Below, one piece after another: positions 36,801-40,562 of a DNA stretch of 64,000 nt. This DNA comes from Ophiura sarsii. Its lineage: Eukaryota; Echinodermata; Ophiuroidea; Amphilepidida; Ophiuridae. The number at the start of each line of letters is the position of its first letter. Position 1 is the stretch's first letter. The stretch spans positions 4,641,018-4,705,017 of the forward strand of contig CM069454.1 in NCBI GenBank assembly GCA_035610835.1, written 5' to 3'. The notes below the pieces were generated by a model that ran no database searches, was not told the origin of the DNA, and was given only the letters and a program-made list of their open reading frames with translations. Made by a program: the position numbers and the translations under genes.

Positions 36801-37887
36801 GTTGTTGACATTTGAAGAAAAAAAATTGATTTACTTCAGAATTCAAGATGAACATTAAATATTACCATTATTGTTGTTTCTACTTACAAAAACACAGCAA
36901 AATTTGATTAAAACAAACCATCGCTATTTATTGAAAACCGCCCTCTATGCAAATATGTTTTGCATTATTAATCACGCGTGCTGCAGGGGACACTAATCTT
37001 ACGTTTGAATCGACGTTTTGTTGTTCAAAGAGTGCTGATTTTTCTTAATCCTTATAGGTGTAAGCTCATACAGGTAAAATAATTGTAAAAATATACCAAT
37101 CCCTGTTATATCATAATTAAGGAAGCAGCCTCAAACACATCTCTTCTCTTAGTGCCCCTTTAAGAGCTCGATAAATGCATTCGTGTGAACACATCTGTAG
37201 TTGGCTGGCGTTTGTGCAATGCATTGTGGGAAGACCTTACTTCTTATGATATAGACTATAAGGGATCAAGCTGATAGTAGCCGGCTGCGAAATATTAGAT
37301 ACCCTTCTACACCACTGGATTTTGATAAGATGATGAGCTACAGCTGTAATTAGAGAAATGGGAAGGGCTATATGTATGGTTCAGGGGCGGATCCAGGATT
37401 TCTCAATAGGGGTGGGGGTGCGCCAAAGCAAAGGTCAAGGGGGCTCCCCCTGCGATTTTGTTTTACACGTTTTCGCACGTTTTTACACGTTTTTACAAAC
37501 GTTTTTGACGTTTTCGCCCTGTCAAAAAGGCGCCCTGTCAAAAATAGCGGCGGTAGCGCCTGTCAAAAAAGGCGCCCTGTTAAAAATGAAGGGGGCGCCT
37601 GCCTGTCAAAAAGGCGCCGTGTAAAAAATAAGGGGGGGGGGGCACCCCCCCCCCCTAAATCCGCCCCTGGTGGTCAATATTGATACAGTGTTAAATCATT
37701 TTTCTTATCAACTTTTATAGATCCACGTACGCATGATGTTGGTCAGGACTGCGCCATGCGGGAAATGAATAATTTCGGAATGTACCAAGGAAACAATGAA
37801 CCACAATCGGCTGTTACTGGACAGGCATGGAATCAAGGGGTCGGGTCACCTATCTATGATGTACCACCACCAAGTTCATTTTTTTGA
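3807..37887 (+). CDS. Mosaic type I membrane receptor (YWTD-EGF-CCP-HYR-GCC2/GCC3-TM), 29 exons, 5' incomplete
   Basis: The 29 exons listed separately below join without a frame break into about 1448 residues plus a stop. Approximate residues: YWTD end 1-85, LDLR-type EGF 86-128, sushi 129-191, nine EGF modules 192-533, sushi 534-600, HYR 601-682, two sushi 683-809, two HYR 810-975, sushi 976-1047, membrane-proximal region with a basic cleavage site 1048-1199, two GCC2/GCC3 modules 1200-1307, stalk 1308-1335, transmembrane helix about 1336-1360, cytoplasmic tail to 1448. No signal peptide or further propeller blades were found between 1 and 3806, so the gene should begin upstream. The parts resemble LRP-type receptors at the front and SVEP1-type proteins behind. 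The family assignment of each module is firm; the protein's role (cell adhesion, ligand binding or immune recognition) is inference. Confidence 0.85.
3881..5169 (+). other. Intron 1
   Basis: Phase 0 intron inside the propeller. The 63-codon frame on the - strand at 4003-4194 and smaller ones nearby match nothing known to me. No repeat with a partner in the window was seen. Confidence 0.5.
5170..5353 (+). CDS. Exon 2: YWTD/LDLR class B blade, end of propeller
   Basis: The acceptor is ctgcag and the donor gtagtt, with phase 0 in and 1 out. It continues exon 1 with [20 protein letters not shown] followed by DWSIHNL, matching the P.GLTLF...YWTDW...I core of a class B repeat with the YWTD tetrad degenerated to FIAD. 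It ends before the EGF that normally caps an LDLR propeller. Confidence 0.8.
5851..5979 (+). CDS. Exon 3: LDLR-type EGF module
   Basis: Phase 1-1, 43 codons. It carries [18 protein letters not shown] then RTCACSDG, the exact spacing of the EGF that follows YWTD propellers in LDLR and LRP proteins ([16 protein letters not shown]). This is the strongest evidence that exons 1-3 are a genuine LRP-like propeller end. Confidence 0.9.
6293..6362 (+). pseudogene. Decayed duplicate of the start of exon 4
   Basis: The same acceptor (actgcttcctttcag) is followed by YEFLCPETF, a stop codon, then NGRLRPKCC. It aligns with [17 protein letters not shown] of exon 4. The in-frame stop and missing remainder make it a dead exon copy; using this acceptor would truncate the protein. 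Confidence 0.75.
6404..6592 (+). CDS. Exon 4: sushi/CCP-like module
   Basis: Phase 1-1, 63 codons, after the acceptor cctttcag. Six cysteines and the [17 protein letters not shown] start followed by [10 protein letters not shown] and a late tryptophan (SNWN) fit a CCP fold. A decayed copy of its first third lies 111 bp upstream. Confidence 0.8.
6810..6884 (+). pseudogene. Partial duplicate of the start of exon 5
   Basis: The acceptor tttctccataacag is repeated here and reads [20 protein letters not shown] before a stop. It comes from a tandem duplication of about 106 bp of intron end plus exon start (copies begin at 6752 and 6858). Confidence 0.75.
6919..7032 (+). CDS. Exon 5: EGF module 1
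   Basis: Phase 1-1, 38 codons, donor gtaaat. [17 protein letters not shown] and [14 protein letters not shown] give the six-cysteine EGF pattern. C-x-N-x4-Y-x-C-x-C fits the Asp/Asn hydroxylation signature. A partial copy with its own acceptor lies 109 bp upstream. Confidence 0.85.
7074..7223. mobile_element. 150-bp MITE with terminal inverted repeats
   Basis: It starts gggagcacatcaaaactc and ends gagttttgatgtgctccc. The GC-rich interior is made of ccgg and cggtt words (gccggttcc, gtgcggtt). A partial second copy starts at 24679 in intron 20. Confidence 0.8.
7392..7545. mobile_element. Half copy of a TTAA fold-back element
   Basis: Preceded by TTAA at 7388. It shares ttgcagatttacatttctg, tcataaatc and catggttttagagtga with 44076-44448, and reaches the central palindrome (aaactgtcctg / caggacagttt) where it stops. 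Confidence 0.7.
7840..7908. repeat. Long hairpin
   Basis: The arms cgatagtattatttt plus gtagaacaac, and their inverted partners, surround a short GC-rich loop (gacgccgcaggcgga). It is an isolated fold-back with no partner copy seen here. Confidence 0.6.
8423..9268. mobile_element. Tc1/mariner fold-back element with TA target site
   Basis: 846 bp flanked by TA. Its ends are cactgagccaaaaaagaaac and the inverse. Inverted similarity runs from each end to about 8780 and 8945, so the element is the 3' end of a Tc1 transposon duplicated head to head around a stub of transposase. Confidence 0.85.
8733..8950 (-). pseudogene. Tc1-type transposase, C-terminal fragment
   Basis: It reads [18 protein letters not shown], then an alpha-helical tail ending [24 protein letters not shown] is the block with the last catalytic acid of DD34E transposases. 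The N-terminal DNA-binding and first two Asp blocks are absent, and residues before SPDL come from the inverted copy, so it cannot be active. Confidence 0.85.
9971..10087 (+). CDS. Exon 6: EGF module 2
   Basis: Phase 1-1, 39 codons. [20 protein letters not shown] then [23 protein letters not shown] is the calcium-binding EGF start. The hydroxylation position is Glu instead of Asp/Asn, so this consensus is not met. Confidence 0.9.
10088..12440 (+). other. Intron 6
   Basis: Phase 1 intron of 2.35 kb. It contains a CCCCT microsatellite at 11540-11607. The 83-codon frame at 10446 and overlapping frames at 10956-11160 look like chance. About 11826-12200 reads like a dispersed repeat but has no partner in this window. 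Confidence 0.5.
11540..11607. repeat. (CCCCT)n microsatellite
   Basis: About twelve units of cccct/ctccc with little variation, in intron 6. The open frames it creates on both strands are repeat artefacts. Confidence 0.9.
12441..12554 (+). CDS. Exon 7: EGF module 3
   Basis: Phase 1-1, 38 codons. [20 protein letters not shown] then [15 protein letters not shown], with the Asp hydroxylation pattern intact. It differs from exon 13 at only about ten of 114 bases, and the intron ends before the two exons are also alike. Confidence 0.9.
12718..12831 (+). CDS. Exon 8: calcium-binding EGF module 4
   Basis: Phase 1-1, 38 codons. [20 protein letters not shown] then [14 protein letters not shown]. The flanking introns 7 and 8 are homologous to each other, showing local tandem duplication. 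Confidence 0.9.
12991..13098 (+). CDS. Exon 9: EGF module 5
   Basis: Phase 1-1, 36 codons, the shortest of the EGF exons. [18 protein letters not shown] then [17 protein letters not shown]. The start is shortened (DIC rather than DINEC), so calcium binding is doubtful. Confidence 0.9.
13427..13837. mobile_element. TTAA-flanked palindromic MITE, 411 bp
   Basis: TTAA sits at both ends (13423 and 13838). Its halves pair along most of their length around 13630: aattcgcggcgatcgaaag at 13572 and its inverse at 13675, with similar outer parts such as gaaaaataa / ttatttttc. No coding capacity. Confidence 0.75.
13954..14070 (+). CDS. Exon 10: EGF module 6
   Basis: Phase 1-1, 39 codons. [20 protein letters not shown] then [14 protein letters not shown], donor gtaagt. 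The hydroxylation consensus (C-T-D-x4-Y-x-C-x-C) is present. Confidence 0.9.
14361..14624. mobile_element. MITE rich in GAGTGGA words, TA target site
   Basis: Ends ctctataaatgtaaaa and ttttacatttagagag, flanked by TA. The interior is built from many gagtgga / tccactc and gagtgaa words in both orientations, giving several alternative hairpins. Confidence 0.7.
14926..15183. repeat. 39-bp inverted repeat pair
   Basis: Arms 14926-14964 and 15145-15183 (gaccctagatctaaaagg core) are near-perfect inverses separated by 180 bp. Probably the ends of a small non-autonomous element. Confidence 0.7.
15390..15503 (+). CDS. Exon 11: EGF module 7
   Basis: Phase 1-1, 38 codons with the first acceptor (ttttgtag). 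[19 protein letters not shown] then [17 protein letters not shown] second AG at 15397-15398 would remove three residues without a frame change. The first gives the same length as sister exons, so it was preferred. Confidence 0.85.
15535..15757. mobile_element. Truncated copy of the ACACTTTCCACGCGG MITE
   Basis: Aligned by eye with the intact copy at 30016 (cattaccatatttggaat, cttgagatag, tttctgaaaaa). The right terminus is replaced by a perfect hairpin with 18-bp arms (gtataatatggtac and inverse) at 15727-15768. Confidence 0.7.
16968..16994. repeat. Poly-C run in intron 11
   Basis: A C homopolymer broken by one A, in the last 230 bp before exon 12. The rest of the intron (15758-17195) holds only the copied splice-site segment near 15779 and no gene. 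Confidence 0.8.
17196..17309 (+). CDS. Exon 12: EGF module 8
   Basis: Phase 1-1, 38 codons. [20 protein letters not shown] then [14 protein letters not shown]. It is less like its neighbours (C-R-N-G-G rather than C-L-N-S-G), so it belongs to a separate EGF lineage. Confidence 0.9.
17482..17595 (+). CDS. Exon 13: calcium-binding EGF module 9
   Basis: Phase 1-1, 38 codons. [20 protein letters not shown] then [15 protein letters not shown]. This is a late copy of exon 7, about 91 percent identical, placed five exons further on. Confidence 0.9.
17778..17978 (+). CDS. Exon 14: sushi/CCP module
   Basis: Phase 1-1, 67 codons. [17 protein letters not shown], then [15 protein letters not shown] and [12 protein letters not shown] with a final Cys. 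The order Cys-Gly-Cys-Trp-Cys is that of a CCP domain. Confidence 0.85.
18359..18767. mobile_element. TTAA-target (piggyBac-like) MITE, copy 1
   Basis: TTAA on both sides. Its right end is tgcccct. Internal blocks cattattgttgtttctac, atcacgcgtgctgcaggg and cttaatccttataggtgta are shared with 36788-37159. No transposase. Confidence 0.8.
19744..19815 (-). tRNA. tRNA-like sequence (anticodon GGA), probably a repeat-borne pseudogene
   Basis: The reverse strand gives a 72-nt cloverleaf-length sequence with an A box (agctcagttggtagag), a B box (gggttcaaacc), a perfect five-pair T stem and a T run just downstream. The anticodon GGA would be Ser, but there is no long variable arm, and the acceptor stem pairs only at its outer four positions. 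It is thus more likely tRNA-derived repeat than functional. Confidence 0.5.
20228..20473 (+). CDS. Exon 15: HYR (hyalin repeat) domain 1
   Basis: Phase 1-1, 82 codons. [19 protein letters not shown] then [11 protein letters not shown], and [20 protein letters not shown] near the end. The D..PP...CP start and Y.A.D.AGN...C end are the signature of HYR domains, an immunoglobulin-like fold that often pairs with sushi modules. Confidence 0.95.
20950..21132 (+). CDS. Exon 16: sushi/CCP module
   Basis: Phase 1-1, 61 codons. [17 protein letters not shown], then [17 protein letters not shown] and [12 protein letters not shown]. This is a full canonical CCP domain (four Cys, Y-x-C, GYVL, W..PIC). Confidence 0.95.
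21689..21886 (+). CDS. Exon 17: sushi/CCP module
   Basis: Phase 1-1, 66 codons. [19 protein letters not shown], then [16 protein letters not shown] and CVDGSWTDD with a closing Cys. It has six cysteines, like exons 4, 14 and 20, so it is the SVEP1-style long CCP type. Confidence 0.9.
22540..22690 (-). repeat. tRNA-derived SINE (class II tRNA head)
   Basis: The reverse strand shows ggccgagtggtattagcgc (Ser/Leu-type A box), gtgagttcgagcccc (B box), then cttttggcaaggcacttaat in the body, an arrangement typical of tRNA-headed SINEs in marine invertebrates. It lies in intron 17. Confidence 0.7.
22976..23227 (+). CDS. Exon 18: HYR domain 2
   Basis: Phase 1-1, 84 codons. [19 protein letters not shown], then [15 protein letters not shown] and [18 protein letters not shown]. 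The donor is gtttgt, weaker than its neighbours. Confidence 0.9.
23768..24013 (+). CDS. Exon 19: HYR domain 3
   Basis: Phase 1-1, 82 codons. [19 protein letters not shown] then [19 protein letters not shown]. An upstream acceptor at 23736-23737 would add ten in-frame residues ([10 protein letters not shown]). The chosen one has the better pyrimidine tract and the usual D..AP domain start. Confidence 0.85.
24323..24538 (+). CDS. Exon 20: sushi/CCP module
   Basis: Phase 1-1, 72 codons. [19 protein letters not shown], then [17 protein letters not shown] and GVWSHAT with a late Cys. It is a long CCP-type module in the position where SVEP1-like proteins place a CCP after two HYR domains. Confidence 0.85.
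24679..24790. mobile_element. Partial copy of the gggagcacatc MITE
   Basis: It has the same left terminus as 7074 and the same ccgcgcggcaaccgccgg interior, but its right inverted terminus is missing. Confidence 0.7.
25034..25164 (+). CDS. Exon 21: membrane-proximal region, part 1
   Basis: Phase 1 in, 0 out. It reads [20 protein letters not shown] then [13 protein letters not shown], with one N-glycosylation sequon (NSS). No domain was recognised. It leaves the phase 1-1 pattern, so it forms a multi-exon unit with exons 22 and 23. Confidence 0.75.
25188..25689. repeat. Inverted-repeat cassette enclosing a hairpin array
   Basis: Arms 25188-25310 and 25567-25689 are near-perfect 123-bp inverses (cctgaagaagtcagag and tcctgacgaaagcttgacag are conserved in both). 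The 256 bp between them are packed with small hairpins. It lies in intron 21. No coding frame crosses it. Confidence 0.85.
25302..25546. ncRNA. Array of nine structured hairpins in two alternating types
   Basis: Type A hairpins have an eight-base loop close to TTGCCNCT on variable stems: 25302-25319, 25327-25355, 25361-25380, 25412-25440, 25472-25491 and 25521-25546. Type B hairpins are 25396-25411, 25450-25465 and 25505-25519 (GGCTCT/AGAGCC, then GGTTCT/AGAACC), about 54 bp apart. Stem sequences differ between units while pairing is kept. Transcription is not shown, so calling it an RNA is inference. Confidence 0.5.
25867..26335. mobile_element. Fold-back element in intron 21
   Basis: The halves are inverse copies over nearly their full length (agtatcgaga, gagccaataattaacgg, gtgacaatcat, ggtccagtttcaaaagtga), meeting near 26100. 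Arms of about 200 bp, no coding capacity. Nothing else is recognised from 26336 to 27090. Confidence 0.8.
27091..27227 (+). CDS. Exon 22: membrane-proximal region with furin-like site
   Basis: Phase 0 in, 2 out, after aacttcttag. [20 protein letters not shown] is followed by [18 protein letters not shown] is a proprotein-convertase consensus lying outside any disulfide module, so the mature protein may be cut into two chains. No domain name can be given. Confidence 0.8.
27716..28674. mobile_element. 959-bp TIR element built of GGTTAAA words
   Basis: Ends tacactctcagaacaggt and its imperfect inverse at 28655-28674. The outer parts repeat ggttaaaa or ttttaacc many times in both orientations. 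A nested fold-back (about 27962-28215) carries a duplicated block, attggcgctcttcaattggc. A poly-G run lies at 27671-27695 just outside. Open frames inside show no domain. Confidence 0.7.
28675..29174 (+). other. Rest of intron 22
   Basis: No gene, repeat partner or element end recognised between the GGTTAAA element and exon 23. Confidence 0.4.
29175..29362 (+). CDS. Exon 23: membrane-proximal region, part 3
   Basis: Phase 2 in, 1 out. It starts [12 protein letters not shown] (NDS sequon), continues [20 protein letters not shown], and ends [12 protein letters not shown], the first cysteines leading into the GCC2/GCC3 repeats of the next exon. Confidence 0.8.
30016..30258. mobile_element. Intact 243-bp MITE with TA target duplication
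   Basis: Starts acactttccacgcggcag, ends ctgccgcgtggaaagtgt, and is flanked by TA on both sides, a Tc1/mariner-type target. It lies in intron 23. A truncated relative is at 15535. Confidence 0.85.
30313..30474 (+). CDS. Exon 24: GCC2/GCC3 (ephrin-receptor-like) module 1
   Basis: Phase 1-1, 54 codons. [20 protein letters not shown] then [20 protein letters not shown]. The CP.G.Y....C..C..G.YQ...G...C..CP.GT.T pattern is the GCC2_GCC3/EphR-like motif known from SVEP1 and SCUBE proteins. Confidence 0.95.
30475..31529 (+). other. Intron 24
   Basis: Phase 1 intron. The 94-codon frame on the - strand at 30983-31267 has a hydrophobic N-terminal stretch but no recognised family, so it is not called as a gene. 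Confidence 0.45.
31530..31691 (+). CDS. Exon 25: GCC2/GCC3 module 2
   Basis: Phase 1-1, 54 codons, the same length as exon 24. [20 protein letters not shown] then [20 protein letters not shown]. The equal length and phase point to exon duplication. Confidence 0.95.
32870..32967 (-). pseudogene. Fragment of an element-borne basic protein
   Basis: [20 protein letters not shown] then [10 protein letters not shown] is a lysine/arginine/glycine-rich start unlike the surrounding repeat. After it the frame runs into element terminus sequence. It may be the N terminus of the second protein of the parent transposon; the family is not recognised. Confidence 0.4.
33375..33578. repeat. 102-bp tandem duplication
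   Basis: Two copies start at 33375 and 33477 (tatacgttatcaactcg to gagtaacgta) with few or no differences, inside the Harbinger-like element. Recent event. Confidence 0.85.
34342..34398 (+). CDS. Exon 26: extracellular stalk
   Basis: A 19-codon phase 1-1 mini-exon between ctatag and gtaaat: [18 protein letters not shown]. It is Ser/Thr/Pro-rich with no Cys, as expected of an O-glycosylated stalk before a membrane helix. Because it is short and bland, support rests on splice signals and phase. Confidence 0.7.
34399..35524 (+). other. Intron 26 with homopolymer G runs
   Basis: G runs lie at about 34808-34824 and 35021-35040. Open frames around them on both strands are proline or glycine artefacts of these runs. 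No element termini found. Confidence 0.5.
35525..35639 (+). CDS. Exon 27: transmembrane helix
   Basis: Phase 1 in, 2 out. After PGDSDSLPL comes [20 protein letters not shown], then [10 protein letters not shown] single hydrophobic helix of about 24 residues followed by an arginine cluster is a stop-transfer signal, so the tail is cytoplasmic. Confidence 0.95.
35763..35815 (+). pseudogene. Duplicate of the 3' end of exon 27
   Basis: About 45 bases from the end of exon 27 and its donor recur 167 bp downstream (cattggtatt at 35601 and 35768), with a small deletion that removes one Arg codon region. No acceptor precedes it, so it is a remnant of tandem duplication rather than a usable exon. Confidence 0.75.
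35961..36046 (+). CDS. Exon 28: cytoplasmic tail, part 1
   Basis: Needed to join phase 2 of exon 27 to phase 1 of exon 29: its 86 bases do exactly that. It reads [20 protein letters not shown] then NDDTATER, between aaaag and gtaggt. The acceptor tract is purine-rich at its end, so this exon is less certain than others. Confidence 0.7.
36788..37159. mobile_element. TTAA-target (piggyBac-like) MITE, copy 2, with known empty site
   Basis: The 372-bp element splits a dispersed repeat whose unbroken copy is at 895-1135. TTAA is doubled on insertion. Ends are agggacac and gtgcccct. It lies in the last intron. Confidence 0.9.
37382..37669. mobile_element. hAT-like MITE (CAGGGGCGGATCC termini)
   Basis: Starts caggggcggatccagg and ends cctaaatccgcccctg. 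Inside, gcgccctgtcaaaaa words repeat five or six times. No clear 8-bp target duplication. It lies in the last intron, 50 bp before exon 29. Confidence 0.75.
37721..37887 (+). CDS. Exon 29: cytoplasmic tail end and stop
   Basis: Enters in phase 1 after acttttatag. It reads [19 protein letters not shown], then [12 protein letters not shown] and [14 protein letters not shown] before TGA. YDVP is a YxxP motif of the type bound by Crk-family SH2 domains when phosphorylated. The final SFF could act as a PDZ ligand. Both roles are inferred from motif only. Confidence 0.85.
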
Positions 37888-38740
37888 ATTGATCAACTAT
37901 GTCAATTTTATTGATAGTCCAAGCTAGCTAGGACCTTGTTTTTCTATAGCCTAAATGCAAACCATTTTAACTGAGTCTACCTGCTGATTCATTCTGAAAT
38001 ATTTTGAGTGCCAGTTGCAAAACCTTGTGCAATTCTTTAGAAATGCAAGAATCCAAGATGGTTTCCCAAACACATTCCCACTTGGTTTTGCTCAACACAA
38101 GAAAACGATTGATGGAAGTAGGTTGTTTCTACGACCATTAGTTTTTGAGAATATTATAGATTTAAAGTATCCATTATGTTCTCGAAATTTTAAAAGAGAC
38201 CATAAACGGATATTAAAATATCTGTATTGGCATAAGGTTGCCGGAAGAATCAATTGTTTGTTGAAAAATGAATACTATGTTTCCATTTATTATGATTGGA
38301 ATTAAGATATTCGTGAGAGGCTGTCAAATATTAAACAACCTTCTAAACAAAAATCTCCTGCCTTGAAAAACTGGACGATTTCGGAAAATAATATTCTGCA
38401 TAGTTTATCTGATGTTGAAAATACTGGATGAGTCTGCTTTAAAAAGGATTGATCAAACTGTGTATTTATTTTCTTCTGCCTATTATTAGGACTAATCGAT
38501 AAACATTAAAATTTCTATTGAAATGTATCTCAATATTCCTGTTTCATTAGTATTTGTGTCTCAACTATAATTCTATCGACTTGTTTTGGATTTCGAAGGA
38601 GTGAAATTATTCGGCTTCGGTGTGTCATGTTAATTTTCATTTCATTTCATTTCCTTTCATTTCATATTTATTTAGCCAAATCAAAATTGCACATTAAAAC
38701 ACATATATAGATGGAACATACAATAATCAAAAATAATAAA
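37888..38740 (+). other. Probable 3' UTR of the receptor gene
   Basis: Non-coding after the stop. ATTAAA variants occur near 38212 and 38504, and the first exact AATAAA is at 38735-38740, so the transcript could end shortly after any of these. A 96-codon open frame at 38015-38305 shows no recognisable domain and was not called. Confidence 0.35.
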
Positions 38741-39459
38741 TATAAAAGACAATAGTAAAAAACACAGACAGAAAGCATATTGATAAGACCAAGGATAGCC
38801 CAAAAAGCCATAAGCCATAAGAGCTTAAAACAGTAAGGTTACCTGTATACCTTTAGGACAGAATTATAAATAGGAATGGTATTGTTTTCCACATCACAAA
38901 GATAACTTGCTGTACATGCAACCTTAACTACTCAGCTTAGCCCTCTTACTGAGCTATATATTTGTTTTATCGCTTATCAGGTTCTGGTTTCATTTCTAGT
39001 ATGTATTAGTTAAATTGGTTGTATATTTTTCCCGCATATGTCCTGTTGTAGTTTTTAAGTCTAATGTATTATTATACAAAGTATTGTCGAAGTAACCAGT
39101 GCACTGAGGAACAATTTGGTCGAGACTGCGATTTTCTTGAATGATGCATTAGAATCGCAACCATACCGGGGATAAACCATATAATTTCCCAGAATGCAAT
39201 TTTGCATCAACAAGGTAATTTGGGGTTTAGGAAAGCGAGATGATTTGTTGAACACATTTATTGGGCTGAGGTTGGAATTCACTATATCTATCAAACATGT
39301 AATGTAATCAAGCTAAATGAGTCAGAAGTTGTAAATATTGATTCTTAGATATAACCAAACCAAGAATATATATTATTTTGTTTTTCTATTGTTTTGACAA
39401 CCCTTAATAATATCTGAACTGAAGGCCTATAGATAATAACATCGCTGTTCTTCCCCATC
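38741..39459. other. Intergenic, nothing recognised
   Basis: AT-rich. A short ttcatttcattt run precedes it near 38638-38665. No coding frame of interest and no repeat partner in the window. Confidence 0.4.
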
Positions 39460-39533
39460 TGACTCATTAGCTCAGTTGGTAGAGCACCGGTCTAGTAACC
39501 CGGAGGTCCCAGGTTCAATTCCTGGATGGTCAG
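39460..39533 (+). tRNA. tRNA-Thr(AGT)-like gene or pseudogene
   Basis: A box tagctcagttggtagagc, anticodon loop ctagtaa giving AGT, T arm ccagg-ttcaatt-cctgg perfectly paired, and a T run beginning nine bases after the end. The acceptor stem pairs only if one base (T) is bulged, and the pair closing the anticodon loop is T-C. This suggests decay or a tRNA-derived repeat rather than a healthy gene. Confidence 0.55.
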
Positions 39534-39907
39534 TGATTTTTTCACTGGCTGTCATTTATTTAATATTGTGTGGAGAAAACATAATTAATGTGCCTTAATA
39601 ATATCGTTAGAATTAAATGTCCGTTTAAAATGGTGTTTTCTGTCAAAACTAAAATTGTTATATTTACAACATCTGCATCAATGCACCTACAGGTTGAGTC
39701 AAAAAAGTGTACTCAACTTTGGGATTTTATTTCTAAAATGTATTTATTTCGGTTAATTTGAATATATATAAGGCTATCATTTATGCACGAGAGTTCATGG
39801 AATTTTCTCAGTGAAATATTTCACCCCAACATAGCGAAAAACGCATAGACTATTATAGGCCGTGCATGTTTTATTCCTACAGAAAACAAATCTAGCACTC
39901 TCCATGT

Positions 39908-40562
39908 AGGGCACAGATGAAATGTGGCTTAAAATGAAGCTAATATATGCCTCAATATTTTACCTTATCCCACGTTCGTAGGTTGCACGTTATGACCCTA
40001 GACCTCGATTTAGGGTCAAAGGTCACATGTGTTTCAATGGGAAGTCAAAAACTAAATTTAACATGGTAAAAAAACTAAAAAATGAGCTATTGACTATAAA
40101 AAGTATGTTATATTGTTGGGATAAGTGTTTTAAACAAAAAAGTCAATCACAACTTTGATCGTAGATCAATGGTTTTTGAACTGTGACCTTTTGAAAATTA
40201 CAAGTTGGCCAAAATAGACCATTTTTGTCATATTTTCGCAAAATTGGCACAAAAATGACATGTTATCATCATTAAAAAAATATTTTGACTCATTATGAAT
40301 TGATAAACCATGTTATAATGTTGGTTTATAGATGAACTTTACATTACAACCCATTTCAAAAGTCAATGGTGTCCGCATGCCATGGCAAACAGCTTTAATA
40401 CCATGTTAAATTTAGTTTTTGACTTCCCATTGAAACACATGTGACCTTTGACCCTAAATCGAGGTCTAGGGTCATAACGTGCAACCTACGAACGTGGGAT
40501 AAGGTAAAATATTGATCAGGCATATATTAGCTTCATTTTAAGCCACATTTCATCTGTGCCCT
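39908..40562. mobile_element. Fold-back element with ~162-bp arms
   Basis: Arms 39908-40068 and 40399-40562 are close inverses (agggcacagatgaaatg, cacgttatgaccctagacc). The 330-bp spacer is AT-rich with no frame. Confidence 0.8.

Noticed and set aside
38015..38305. 96-codon frame after the receptor stop as a separate gene or extra exon
   Set aside because: It does not continue the receptor frame, has no domain, and lies where a 3' UTR is expected.
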